From: Spirochaetota bacterium
GTDB taxonomy: Bacteria > Spirochaetota > Spirochaetia > Treponematales > Treponemataceae
Length of the DNA: 64,000 nucleotides
Reading direction: 5' to 3'
NCBI GenBank assembly: GCA_023438065.1
Contig: JAEXRH010000015.1
Location: 248,001 to 312,000 of the forward strand
Both the position numbers and the translations under genes were made by a program. Each line of letters opens with the position of its first letter. Positions within the stretch are counted from its first letter, which is position 1. Below are positions 33,591 through 42,268 of this stretch, in pieces. Under the pieces are notes generated by a model, which saw only the letters and a list, made by a program, of their open reading frames with translations, did not search any database and was not told where the DNA came from.

Positions 33591-33797
33591 ATGGATACCA
33601 CCACCGAACGCATAACGCGCATCGAAACGAAGCTTGCGTATCTGGAAGATTTCATGAACAAGCTTCAGGCGATCGCGGTTGAGCACACTGAGTCCATAGA
33701 CAGGCTCAAGGCGGAAAATCGCGCCCTGCGCGACAAACTTGGGGAACTGAACGACGCGGTTCAGGATATTCCCAACGTACGACCCCCGCATTATTGA
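33591..33797 (+). CDS. slyX: SlyX family coiled-coil protein
   Basis: A 68-residue protein. Residues 5-50 form a heptad-patterned coiled coil (ERITRIETKLAYLEDFMNKLQ), and the C-terminus NVRPPHY matches the conserved Pro-Pro-His-Tyr end of SlyX. Its function is unknown in all organisms. It is read from a near-perfect leaderless promoter and lies alone between the patatin operon and a response regulator gene. Confidence 0.85.
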   Translation: MDTTTERITRIETKLAYLEDFMNKLQAIAVEHTESIDRLKAENRALRDKLGELNDAVQDIPNVRPPHY

Positions 33798-33807
33798 GTA
33801 ACCTGAT

Positions 33808-33836
33808 TTGACGTCGCAGTGTTTCAATAGTATGCT
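33808..33836 (+). promoter_or_regulatory. promoter of the response regulator gene
   Basis: TTGACG (33808-33813), a 17-base spacer and TATGCT (33831-33836). Transcription would start near 33843, leaving a short leader with CTGGAG before the ATG at 33864. Confidence 0.65.
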
Positions 33837-33863
33837 TAAGTGCAGATTCTGGAGATTTTAACG

Positions 33864-34262
33864 ATGACCACTATACTCGTTGTCGAAGACGATGACTCTG
33901 TTTCCGAACTCGTGAAAATCGTGCTCGAGGAAGAAGGCTTTTCCATTCGCGTCGCCCCGAATGCCGAACGCGCGAAGGCGATAATCGCCGAGGAAAACCC
34001 CGCGCTCGCAATTATCGACATTATCCTCCCCGGACAGGGAGGCATGGACCTCATCCTGGAACTGCACTCGAAGCGTCCGGAGCTCGCGATCATCCTCACC
34101 TCGGGGAAGATCGACATGACGAAATCCACCTTCAAGGTACTTGCCCATCAGTTCGGGGTCGTTTCGATCCTCCCCAAACCGTTCACGGTCGAGGAACTCC
34201 TTTCCACCGTCAACGAGGCGCTCGCGGGGAAAAGTCCCGCATCAGTATTGAGCCCGCGATAG
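33864..34262 (+). CDS. single-domain response regulator (CheY-like receiver)
   Basis: A 132-residue receiver domain with no output domain. The acidic pair is VVEDDDS (residues 6-10), the phosphoacceptor Asp is in IIDIILPGQGGMDL (near 51), the switch Thr/Ser in LTSGK (near 78) and the conserved Lys in LPKPF (near 103). It may feed into chemotaxis or act through a partner kinase elsewhere. An in-frame GTG at 33840 would add eight residues, but the ATG at 33864 begins directly at the first strand. Its last 53 bases overlap the convergent SpoU gene. Confidence 0.88.
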   Translation: MTTILVVEDDDSVSELVKIVLEEEGFSIRVAPNAERAKAIIAEENPALAIIDIILPGQGGMDLILELHSKRPELAIILTSGKIDMTKSTFKVLAHQFGVVSILPKPFTVEELLSTVNEALAGKSPASVLSPR

Positions 34263-35001
34263 CGACGTTAAGCGAGTCGACAGAATCCGAGACGGGAACC
34301 ATGACGGCGGCGGCGCAGTGCATCCTCCACTCAGGGGGTATCCCGTCATGCTCGTTCCCCAAAACGAGCGCGACGCGCCCCCCTGAAACGCGCTTCGCGA
34401 GGGCTGCGTCGGCCGAAAGGGCTTGAGGCCCCGACTCCAGGGCGCCCGCCTCGAGCGCGCACGCAAGCACCGAAAAACCGTCGTTTGACAGAAGACCGCA
34501 ATCCCCGCTTTCCGCTTCATAAAGGGGCAGCGAGAAAACCGCGCCCATCGACGCGCGAAGGCATTTCCGGTTCCAGGGATCGCAGGAACGGGAGCCGATC
34601 CACGCGGAGCGAAAATCGAAGGCGAGCGCCGAGCGAAGGAGCGTGCCGAGGTTGCCGGGATCGGTGATTTCGGGAAGGATCAGTATCGGGCCTTCGAGGG
34701 GCGTCAAGACCCGCGGAAGGTTCGCCCGGCGCGCGACGGCGAGCATCCCCCGATGAAAGGGAAAGCCCGCGATCGCGTCGAGCTCGCCGGGAAGGCAGGA
34801 ACGGAACGGGATCCGATCCCCGCACAGGTCCTGGGCCTCGTCGGCCGAGGCCGGGTCGGCATACACGCAGAGCACCTCGAGAGCGGACTCGATCGCGCGC
34901 GCGACGAGGAGGCGCCCCTCGGCGACGAAAAGACCTTCCGATCGGAGGTCCCGGTCGCGCAGGCGCAAGAATGAAACGGGATCGAACGGGGTTTCGTCCA
35001 T
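34210..35001 (-). CDS. SpoU/TrmH-type rRNA or tRNA 2'-O-methyltransferase
   Basis: A 263-residue SPOUT enzyme. An N-terminal substrate-binding part (about 1-105: FLRLRDRDLRSEGLFVAEGRLLVARAI) is followed by the trefoil-knot domain, with LILPEITDPGNLGTLLRSALAF (motif 1), VALVLGNEHDGIPPEW (motif 2) and VPVSDSVDSLNVAIAGSILM (motif 3). All SPOUT catalytic positions, including the motif 1 Arg and the motif 3 Asn, are present. The target RNA is not predictable. The ATG at 35001 lies 15 bases after the acyl-CoA ligase stop. The 3' end overlaps the response regulator gene on the other strand. Confidence 0.88.
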   Translation of the reverse strand: MDETPFDPVSFLRLRDRDLRSEGLFVAEGRLLVARAIESALEVLCVYADPASADEAQDLCGDRIPFRSCLPGELDAIAGFPFHRGMLAVARRANLPRVLTPLEGPILILPEITDPGNLGTLLRSALAFDFRSAWIGSRSCDPWNRKCLRASMGAVFSLPLYEAESGDCGLLSNDGFSVLACALEAGALESGPQALSADAALAKRVSGGRVALVLGNEHDGIPPEWRMHCAAAVMVPVSDSVDSLNVAIAGSILMRDFSPRAPR

Positions 35002-35015
35002 CGACGCGAGGAACG

Positions 35016-36923
35016 TCAGGCGAAAAGCCGACGGATTTCCTTTGCGTAGAGCTCCGGAATCTTGTAGCGCATGATTTCCTGTTTGGCAGAAAGCTCTATT
35101 CCGGTCTCGAACGGTTTCTCGAGCAGGGCCACGCGATTGACCCGCTCGAAGAGCTTGAACCCGTTCTTCTGGCTCACGAGCTCGGCGATCTCGCCCTCGT
35201 AGAGCTTGATGACGGCCGGGTCGGAGAGGAGCTCGGCGACCGACTTCCCCTCGATCGAGTTCTCCTTCGCCCAGGCGAGAAGCTCGTCCCGGTTCACGAC
35301 GACGAGCGCGCCGAGGTACCGCTCGTCCTGGCCGAGGACCACGGACTGCGCGACGTAGCGGGATTCGTTGATCTTCATCTCGATCGGCGCGGGCTCGATG
35401 TTCTCGCCGCCCCTGAGCACGATCGTGTCCTTCTTCCTGCCCCGGAGGATGAGCTCCCCGTTGAGGGTCTTGAGCCCGAGGTCCCCGGTATCGAGCCAAC
35501 CGTCGGCGCTCAGGACCTTCGCGGTAAGCTCGGGTTTCCGGTAATAGCCCTTCATGACGTTCGCGCCCCGGATCAGCACCGTGCCCTTCACCCCGACCGG
35601 GCATTCGACGCCCGTATCGTCGACGATCTTCGCCTCGCAGCACGAGATCGGCTTGCCGATCGTCCCGAAGATCGGGCGCGAGTACGGCCTGACCGCGACG
35701 ACGGGCGCCGTCTCCGTGAGCCCGTAGCCCTCGACGATCGTGATCCCGACGGCCCAGAAAAACTCGTCGATGTTCGGGGGAAGGGCGCCGCCGCCGGAGA
35801 CTCCCTCGCGGAAATTGGTTCCGAGCTTCGCCTTGATCTTCCTGAAGACAAGAAGGCCTCCCAGGGCCTTGAGGGGCCACAGGAGAAGCCAGGGAAGCGC
35901 GCACAGAAACGCGTCGGCGACCCTGCGGCCGCGGCTGAAAACCGGCCCCGTCCCGAGGACCCTGCGACCGAGCCGGGAGTCGAGGATGGCGACGTTCACG
36001 AAGAAATTGAACAACGCCCAGGTGATCCCGCCGGTCTTCCGCATCAAGCGATAGATCCCGTCGTACACGGACTCCCAGATGCGCGGCACCGAGGGCATGA
36101 GATGCGGGTTCATCTTCGCGAGGTCCGCGAGCAGGACGCTCCCGATCGGTTTCGAATAGACGATGCCCGTCGCGCCCTGGATGATCACGTACTCGCACAG
36201 GCGCTCGAAGGAGTGCCAGACGGGCAGGACGCAGAGGGCGCGGTCGCCGGGATGGAGCACGATTCTGCGGGAAAGCTCCTCGAGCTGGCACAGGAAATTC
36301 CCGTGGGAGAGCATGACGCCCTTCGGCTCCCCGGTGGTTCCCGAGGTGAAGATGAGGGTCGCGAGCTCGTCGGACGCGCCCTTTTCGAGCTCCGCCTCGA
36401 CGCGGCCGGGATTGGCCTTTCGCCACTCGCGCCCGCGAGCGACGAGTTCGGCGTAATCGATGACGGTGAAACCCGCCGAGCGAAGGGAATCGACGCGCTC
36501 GACGGAGGGAAGTTCGAGGAATACGAGCAGGGAGAGCAGCGGGAGATCCCCCCGGCACTGAAGGAGCTTTTCGGCGACGGAATCGCCGTCGACGACGGCG
36601 GTCCGGCATTCCGCGAAGGAAAGGATGTACGAAATTTCGCGTACCGTCGCGTCGGTTCCCCGGGGCACGTCGGCGGCGCCGATCGCCATGATGCCCATGC
36701 TCGCGTGAAGCCATTCCTTCCGGTTGTCGGCGATGAGCCCGATCCGGTCGCCCCGGACGCTTCCGGAGGATAGAAGGCCGCCCGCGAAATCGAGCGAGAG
36801 ACCGAGGCATTCGGCGTACGAAACCGGCATGAACTCGCCGGAGCCGTTCCTGGAGTACTGAGCGTTGATGTCGGGATGCTCGGACGCGACTCGCGCGAGA
36901 AGCAGGGGGAGGGTTCTGTCCAT
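35016..36923 (-). CDS. long-chain acyl-CoA synthetase (AMP-forming)
   Basis: A 635-residue adenylate-forming ligase of the FAA/FadD15 type, larger than the one at 14802-16541. The P-loop LIFTSGTTGEPKGVMLSHGNF is near residue 190, followed by YGLTETAPVVAVRP near 400, GWLDTGDLG near 485 and LRGRKKDTIVLRGGENIEPAPIE near 505. It activates fatty acids for lipid synthesis or degradation. A weak promoter, TTGCGC with a 17-base spacer to TATTTT, ends nine bases before the ATG. The SpoU gene follows in the same direction. Confidence 0.92.
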   Translation of the reverse strand: MDRTLPLLLARVASEHPDINAQYSRNGSGEFMPVSYAECLGLSLDFAGGLLSSGSVRGDRIGLIADNRKEWLHASMGIMAIGAADVPRGTDATVREISYILSFAECRTAVVDGDSVAEKLLQCRGDLPLLSLLVFLELPSVERVDSLRSAGFTVIDYAELVARGREWRKANPGRVEAELEKGASDELATLIFTSGTTGEPKGVMLSHGNFLCQLEELSRRIVLHPGDRALCVLPVWHSFERLCEYVIIQGATGIVYSKPIGSVLLADLAKMNPHLMPSVPRIWESVYDGIYRLMRKTGGITWALFNFFVNVAILDSRLGRRVLGTGPVFSRGRRVADAFLCALPWLLLWPLKALGGLLVFRKIKAKLGTNFREGVSGGGALPPNIDEFFWAVGITIVEGYGLTETAPVVAVRPYSRPIFGTIGKPISCCEAKIVDDTGVECPVGVKGTVLIRGANVMKGYYRKPELTAKVLSADGWLDTGDLGLKTLNGELILRGRKKDTIVLRGGENIEPAPIEMKINESRYVAQSVVLGQDERYLGALVVVNRDELLAWAKENSIEGKSVAELLSDPAVIKLYEGEIAELVSQKNGFKLFERVNRVALLEKPFETGIELSAKQEIMRYKIPELYAKEIRRLFA

Positions 36924-37034
36924 ACGGCTTACAAAATATCATGCAGTGTCATTTTGCGCAAGTTTTCCGCGGCTAATATCGAGCGAAGGTTTACAAAGAG
37001 CGAAGGAGCGTTTTAACAAGGAGGGAATCTTTGC

Positions 37035-37040
37035 TATACT
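37035..37040 (+). promoter_or_regulatory. -10 box of pdxA
   Basis: TATACT at 37035-37040 with TTAACA at 37013-37018 (16-base spacer). The ATG at 37050 follows nine bases after the box, so the leader is at most a few bases. Confidence 0.55.
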
Positions 37041-37049
37041 TATAAGCCT

Positions 37050-37949
37050 ATGAACACCGCCATGAGAAAACCGAGAATCGGCATAACGGCCGGCGATCCC
37101 GCGGGAATCGGCCCCGAGATCGTCCGCGCGGCCGTGAACGCCCCGGAAATCCTCGAGATCTGCGAGCCCGTCGTCTTCGGGCCGACGGATCCCGCCGCGA
37201 TCGCGCGCGCGGGGATACAACCGGGAGCGGTGAGCGCCTCGGGCGGACGGATCGCCTTCGAGGCGATCGGGGAAGCGGTCGACGCGGCCCTTTCGGGCGA
37301 AATCGACGCGATCGCGACCGCGCCGATCAACAAGGAAAGCCTCCGCGCCGCGAAGGTGCCCTATATCGGGCACACCGAAATCCTCGCGGGGCTTACGGGC
37401 ACGGACGACCCCCTGACGATGTTCGAGACCCTCGGGCTTCGCGTGTTCTTTCTCTCCCGCCACGTTCCCCTCCGCGCCGCCTGCGACCTCGTGACCGAGG
37501 AACGCGTCTACCGCTATCTCGTGCGTTCCTCGCGCGAGCTCTCGAAAACCCTGGGGCTCCCTTCCCCGCTCATCGCCGTCGCGGGGCTAAACCCCCATTC
37601 GGGCGAGCACGGCCTTTTCGGGAACGAGGAGGCGTGCATACAGCCCGCGATCGCGCGCGCGAAAGCCGAAGGGGTGCGCGCCGAAGGCCCCGTCGGGGCG
37701 GATTCGGTGTTTCACCTCGCGAAAACCGGCCGCTATGACGCCGTTCTCTCCCTCTACCACGACCAGGGGCACATCGCGTGCAAGACCCTCGATTTCGAAC
37801 GGACCATCTCCCTCACCCTGGGGCTTCCCTTTCTCCGCACGAGCGTCGATCACGGAACCGCCTTCGATATCGCCGGCAAGGGAATCGCGAGCCCGGTAAG
37901 CATGATCGAGGCGATTCGCGTCGCCGTCCGGTACGCGGCGAAAGGCTGA
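37050..37949 (+). CDS. pdxA: 4-hydroxythreonine-4-phosphate dehydrogenase (PdxA family)
   Basis: A 299-residue metal-dependent NAD(P)-linked dehydrogenase. Signatures: GITAGDPAGIGPEI (near 11), IATAPINKESL (near 91), YIGHTEIL (near 104, metal His), GLNPHSGEHGLFG (near 178) and LYHDQGHI (near 233, metal-binding His). It normally makes the pyridoxal 5'-phosphate precursor with PdxJ. PdxA homologues also act in other sugar-acid routes, and no other pdx gene is nearby, so the second role stays open. The LacI-type operator lies directly downstream. Confidence 0.9.
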   Translation: MNTAMRKPRIGITAGDPAGIGPEIVRAAVNAPEILEICEPVVFGPTDPAAIARAGIQPGAVSASGGRIAFEAIGEAVDAALSGEIDAIATAPINKESLRAAKVPYIGHTEILAGLTGTDDPLTMFETLGLRVFFLSRHVPLRAACDLVTEERVYRYLVRSSRELSKTLGLPSPLIAVAGLNPHSGEHGLFGNEEACIQPAIARAKAEGVRAEGPVGADSVFHLAKTGRYDAVLSLYHDQGHIACKTLDFERTISLTLGLPFLRTSVDHGTAFDIAGKGIASPVSMIEAIRVAVRYAAKG

Positions 37950-37971
37950 ACCGCCTTTTTACGTCTTTTTC

Positions 37972-37989
37972 TTGGCAACCGGTTGCCAA
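37972..37989. promoter_or_regulatory. LacI-family-type operator upstream of the phosphorylase gene
   Basis: A perfect 18-base palindrome, TTGGCAACCGGTTGCCAA, with the central CG step typical of LacI-family sites. It stands five bases upstream of the -35 box of the large phosphorylase-like gene. Confidence 0.8.
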
Positions 37990-37994
37990 AATTA

Positions 37995-38022
37995 TTGACA
38001 TCGCAAACATTTCCCATAATAC
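37995..38022 (+). promoter_or_regulatory. promoter of the phosphorylase-like gene
   Basis: A consensus TTGACA at 37995-38000 and TAATAC at 38017-38022 with a 16-base spacer. AAGGAG lies before the ATG at 38053. Confidence 0.75.
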
Positions 38023-38052
38023 TTCAACTATCGCTTTGTAAGGAGAACCCAC

Positions 38053-41000
38053 ATGAAGGGAATTACCGTCGAACAGCTCCGCGCAACCCGCCCCGCCGGG
38101 GTAACGGGGGAGTTTACCCGCTTTCTCAACGAACCGTTCTATAAAATCGCGAACTATGACGCGATGCCCGCGTTTTTCATGACGATCGTCAGTTCCTCGG
38201 ACGTGTGGAACTACCTCTGGTCGAACGGCGGGATCACCGCGGGACGGATCAACTGCGACCACGCGGTCTTCCCGTACTACACCGCGGACAAGGTTTCCGA
38301 CGGACGCTCATGTACCGGCTCGTATCAGGCGGTGAAGGTTTCCCAAAACGGCGAGACCCTCTTCTGGGAACCGTTCTCCGAGGCCGCGAACGGACTCTGG
38401 TCCGTCGAGCGGAATCTCTACAAGAACGCCTCGGGCTCGAAGGTCTATTTCGAGGAGATCAACCGCGACCTCGATCTCGTCTGGCAATACGGCTGGACCT
38501 CGAGCGACCGCTTCGGGCTCGTCAAGCACGTCCGCGTCGTCAACCGCGGCGCGGAAGCGAGGAAGCTCGAGATCCTCGACGGATGCCGAAACATCCTTCC
38601 CGCCTGCGCGACCGCGGACTTCCAGAACGCGAACAGCGTCCTGCTCGACGCGTACAAGAAAACCGACGTGAACCCGAATTCCGGCGTCGCGATATTCTCC
38701 GTCACCTCGATCGTCACCGACAAGGCAGAGCCGAACGAGGGACTCTTCGCGAACGTGAGCTGGTTCAGCGCCGAAGGCGACATCCTCCTTTCCCCCGCGA
38801 CCCCCGACGCCTTCCGCTTCGGCGACGCGCTCCCCCGGGAGGAGGTCGTCAAGGGAATCAGGCCTGCGTTCTACCTCCGCCGCGAGATCGAGCTTTCCGC
38901 CAAGGGCTCGTGCGCCGAATGGTATCAGGTCTTCGACACCGCGCTCGACCTTTCCGCGATCAAGCGACTCGAGGCGGAGATAGCCGACCGCGCGCGCGCG
39001 ACGAAGGACCTCGAGGCCGACATCGCGGGCGGAATCGCCCAGCTCGAGGCCTACATCGCGGCCGCCGACGGCATGCAGGACACCGCGGACGAGCTCACCT
39101 GCGTCCACCACGAGGCTAACGTCATGTTCAACGTCATGCGCGGCGGTATCTTCGCCGACGGGGACCTCATATCGAAAGCGGACTTCGTCGCCTTCGCGAC
39201 CGTCCGGAACAAGGCGGTCGCCGCCGTCGTCAGGAAGGCGGTCGAGCCCTTGGGCGAGACCGTCAGGCACGACGAGCTCAAGGCCGCGATCAAGGCGACC
39301 GGCGACGCTCAGGCCGAGCGGATGTTCCTTGAGTACCTCCCCCTCACCTTCTCTCGCCGCCACGGCGACCCGAGCCGGCCCTGGAACCGCTTCTCTATCG
39401 AGATCAAGGACAAGGACGGCAAGCGGAAGCTCAACTACCAGGGCAACTGGCGCGACATCTTCCAGAACTGGGAGGCGCTCGCGCTCTCCTATCCCATGTT
39501 CCTCGAGAACATGACCGCGAAGTTCCTCAACGCGATGACGGCCGACGGCTTCAACCCCTACCGCGTCACCCGCGAGGGGATCGACTGGGAGGTGCAGGAA
39601 CCCGACAATCCCTGGTCGAACATCGGCTACTGGGGCGACCACCAGGTCATTTACCTCGCGAAGCTCCTCGAGCTCCAGAACCGCTTCGACCGCGCGGGTC
39701 TTCTCGCCTCGCTCGACCGCGTGTGCTACTCGAGCGGCAACGTGCCTTACCGGATAAAGCCGTACGCAGACATCGTGAAGAACCCGCGCTCGACGATCCT
39801 CTTCGACAACGAACTCCACGAGCGGATCGAGCGCGCGGCGAGGGAAAAGGGAACGGACGCGAAGCTCGTCGAGGCCGCGGACGGCTCCGTCGCCCTCGTG
39901 TCGATGACGACGAAATTCCTCCAGACCGTCGGCGCGAAGATGGCGAACCTCGTGCCCGGCGGCGGCGTGTGGCTTAACACCCAGCGACCCGAGTGGAACG
40001 ACGCGAACAACGCGCTCGCCGGCTACGGACTCTCGGTCGTCACCCTCGCGTACGTGCGCCGCTTCCTCACCTTCCTCGTCGACCTGTACCGGAACACCCC
40101 GATCGACGAGTTCGCCGTCCCGGCGGAAACCGCGGACTTCTTCCTCGCGCTCGCGGGCGAGTACCGCGCGCGAGACCCCTTCGCCCTCCAGACGCCGGCC
40201 GCCCGCCGCGCGTTCATGGACTCGATCGGGCTGCTCTTCGAGCGCGAGAGGGAGTCGCTCTACGCGAACGGCTACGCGACCGAGACGAGGAAGCTCCCCC
40301 GAAGCGCCATCGTCGACGGGCTTTCCTCCTTCCTCGCGCACGCCGAGGCCTCGCTCAGGCTCAACCGGCGCGACGACGGCCTCTTTCACGCCTACAACAC
40401 GATGTCGATCGATCCCGACGGCGGGGTCGCGATACACCGCCTCACCGAGATGCTCGAGGGCCAGGTCGCCGTCCTCTCGTCGGGATTCCTCTCGGGAAAG
40501 GAGGCGCTCGAGCTCCTTCGCGCCCTCAAGTCGGGGAAACTTTTCCGCGCGGACCAGTACTCCTACATCCTCTACCCGGACAAGGAGCTTCCGCACTTCT
40601 GCGCGAAGAACAACGTGAACGCGCCGGAGGCGAAGCAGATTCCGCTCCTCGTCGCGATGCTCGCGAAAAAGGACGCGTCGCTCGTCCACCTCGACGACGA
40701 GGGGGTATGCCACTTCAACCCGTCGTTCAGGAACTCGCACGGCCTCGACGAGGCGATCGAGGCGATCAAGAAGGCCGGCTCCTACGACCCGGCGATCGTC
40801 AACTCGAGCGAGCGGGCGATCCACGTCCTCTATGAGCGGACCTTCGGGCACCAGAGTTTCACCGGGCGGTCGGGAACCTTCTACGCGTACGAGGGACTCG
40901 GCAGCATCTACTGGCACATGGTCTCGAAGCTCCTCCTCGCCGTGCAGGAACTCTTCCTCGCGGAGAAGGATCCCGCGACCAGGGCCGAGCTCGCGCGCGT

Positions 41001-41451
41001 GTACTACGACGTCCGCAAGGGGATCGGTTTCAACAAGACCCCCGCGGTCTACGGCGCGTTCCCGACGGATCCCTATTCGCATACCCCCGCCGGCCAGGGC
41101 GCGAAGCAGCCGGGCATGACCGGCCAGGTCAAGGAAGAGGTGATCACGCGTTGGGGAGAACTCGGGCTCGTCGTGGAGAACGGCGCGCTCCGGCTCGCTC
41201 CCGACCTTCTCAGGAACGAGGAGTTCAAGGCCGACGGAACGCTTTCCTTCACCTGGTGCGGCGCGCGCTTTACCTACGAGCGCGCCGCCGCGGGCGAGGA
41301 AGAGACGATCGCGGTCACGACCGCCTCGGGAACCGCGCGAAGACAGGGAGCCTCCCTGACCCGCGACGAGTCCGCCGCGCTTTTCGCGCGCTCAGGCGAG
41401 ATCAAGGAAGTACGCGCGCGTATCCGTACTGGATCAGCCCTTGGGCGATGA
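38053..41451 (+). CDS. large GH94-like glycoside phosphorylase family protein
   Basis: A 1,132-residue cytoplasmic protein without a signal peptide. The N-terminal half has beta-sandwich-like sequence (NYLWSNGGITAGRINCDHAVFPYYTADKV, WEPFSEAANGLWSVERNLYKN). The middle reads as an (alpha/alpha)6 barrel with NIGYWGDHQVIYLAKLLEL and RPEWNDANNALAGYGLSVVTL; the WND aspartate matches the general acid of GH94-type phosphorylases. The length is like GH149/GH161 enzymes, which act on beta-1,3-glucans, but the exact family is not certain. It likely splits a beta-glucoside with phosphate and is controlled by the upstream LacI-type site. The last 50 bases overlap the convergent YhhN gene. Confidence 0.68.
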   Translation: MKGITVEQLRATRPAGVTGEFTRFLNEPFYKIANYDAMPAFFMTIVSSSDVWNYLWSNGGITAGRINCDHAVFPYYTADKVSDGRSCTGSYQAVKVSQNGETLFWEPFSEAANGLWSVERNLYKNASGSKVYFEEINRDLDLVWQYGWTSSDRFGLVKHVRVVNRGAEARKLEILDGCRNILPACATADFQNANSVLLDAYKKTDVNPNSGVAIFSVTSIVTDKAEPNEGLFANVSWFSAEGDILLSPATPDAFRFGDALPREEVVKGIRPAFYLRREIELSAKGSCAEWYQVFDTALDLSAIKRLEAEIADRARATKDLEADIAGGIAQLEAYIAAADGMQDTADELTCVHHEANVMFNVMRGGIFADGDLISKADFVAFATVRNKAVAAVVRKAVEPLGETVRHDELKAAIKATGDAQAERMFLEYLPLTFSRRHGDPSRPWNRFSIEIKDKDGKRKLNYQGNWRDIFQNWEALALSYPMFLENMTAKFLNAMTADGFNPYRVTREGIDWEVQEPDNPWSNIGYWGDHQVIYLAKLLELQNRFDRAGLLASLDRVCYSSGNVPYRIKPYADIVKNPRSTILFDNELHERIERAAREKGTDAKLVEAADGSVALVSMTTKFLQTVGAKMANLVPGGGVWLNTQRPEWNDANNALAGYGLSVVTLAYVRRFLTFLVDLYRNTPIDEFAVPAETADFFLALAGEYRARDPFALQTPAARRAFMDSIGLLFERERESLYANGYATETRKLPRSAIVDGLSSFLAHAEASLRLNRRDDGLFHAYNTMSIDPDGGVAIHRLTEMLEGQVAVLSSGFLSGKEALELLRALKSGKLFRADQYSYILYPDKELPHFCAKNNVNAPEAKQIPLLVAMLAKKDASLVHLDDEGVCHFNPSFRNSHGLDEAIEAIKKAGSYDPAIVNSSERAIHVLYERTFGHQSFTGRSGTFYAYEGLGSIYWHMVSKLLLAVQELFLAEKDPATRAELARVYYDVRKGIGFNKTPAVYGAFPTDPYSHTPAGQGAKQPGMTGQVKEEVITRWGELGLVVENGALRLAPDLLRNEEFKADGTLSFTWCGARFTYERAAAGEEETIAVTTASGTARRQGASLTRDESAALFARSGEIKEVRARIRTGSALGR

Positions 41452-42136
41452 GATAGGCGAGCCACGGTCCCTGGAATTCCCACGCGGGATGACGTCCATG
41501 GACCGTGGTGACCCCCATCGCGAAATCGGACGCGACGAAGAGCGCGGACCCGAGCGCGACCAGGATCCACCATCCGCCGAGAAGGATCGCGGTCGAAACC
41601 GCGATCGAGGTCGCGACGGCGAGCGCGAGGCCATAGGCCATCGTCGCGATCATGAAACTCCAGGGTCTCTCCGGGTTCCAGATTTTCAAAACGAAAAAGC
41701 CGATGAGGATCGCCGCGACGAACGCGAAGGAAACGGGAAGATAGCCCGACTCGACGAGCGCCGCGAAGCGAACCCTCGCGAGATACGAAGTCGAATAGGA
41801 AAGCTGGACGAGGGAGAACACGACCATCCCGCCGGTCATCGACTCGCCTTTCACCGAGTGCCGCGCGGCCTCGAACTGCAGGTTGTAAAAATCGCCCGCG
41901 AAGGCGAGGCTCGCGCCGATCGGCATGAAAACCGCGAGGCTCGAGCCTGACCCGGCAAGCGCGTAGAGAACCCACGAAAAAACCACGATAAGGAAGGAAT
42001 ATCCGATATACGGAAGCCTGCACGCGGGAAGCCTTTCGGCCGAGGATCGCATCCCGGCGAGGCTTCCCCAATGCACCGCGAACGCGAACACGATCATCAC
42101 CGGAACGAACGCGAACATCGCCGACATGCCATTCAT
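41402..42136 (-). CDS. YhhN/TMEM86-family membrane protein
   Basis: A 244-residue integral membrane protein with about eight hydrophobic segments. It matches the YhhN family through YSTSYLARVR and FVASDFAMG near residues 122 and 200, and ends in a short tail. Animal relatives (TMEM86) are lysoplasmalogenases, so a lysoplasmalogen- or lysolipid-degrading role is possible; anaerobes do make plasmalogens. The ATG at 42136 follows AAGGGGGAACC. The gene overlaps the 3' end of the phosphorylase-like gene by 50 bases on the opposite strand. Confidence 0.8.
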   Translation of the reverse strand: MNGMSAMFAFVPVMIVFAFAVHWGSLAGMRSSAERLPACRLPYIGYSFLIVVFSWVLYALAGSGSSLAVFMPIGASLAFAGDFYNLQFEAARHSVKGESMTGGMVVFSLVQLSYSTSYLARVRFAALVESGYLPVSFAFVAAILIGFFVLKIWNPERPWSFMIATMAYGLALAVATSIAVSTAILLGGWWILVALGSALFVASDFAMGVTTVHGRHPAWEFQGPWLAYLIAQGLIQYGYARVLP

Positions 42137-42256
42137 GGTTCCCCCTTCCCCGGGACGCCCGTGTCCCGGGACTCTCTCGCTATAAGCGTCAGCCTTTTCG
42201 CCCCCGCTGTCAAACCGGAGCGGCTCGCCGGGCTTGGACTGACGGGCGCGATCCGG

Positions 42257-42262
42257 TATCAT
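42257..42262 (+). promoter_or_regulatory. -10 box of the HAD nucleotidase-like gene
   Basis: TATCAT at 42257-42262, six bases before the ATG at 42269. No ribosome binding site, so a leaderless start is likely. Confidence 0.5.
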
Positions 42263-42268
42263 GATCCC

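Noticed and set aside
34210..36942. A 910-codon frame covering the SpoU gene and running into the ligase region.
   Set aside because: Past 35001 it is another frame of the acyl-CoA ligase gene on the same strand, whose own frame has all the family motifs.
38308..41082. A 924-codon open frame antisense to the phosphorylase-like gene.
   Set aside because: Arg/Glu/Asp/Val-rich translation without domains; a mirror of the coding strand in GC-rich DNA. The same holds for long antisense frames at 20152-22254, 22303-23772 and 60707-63157.
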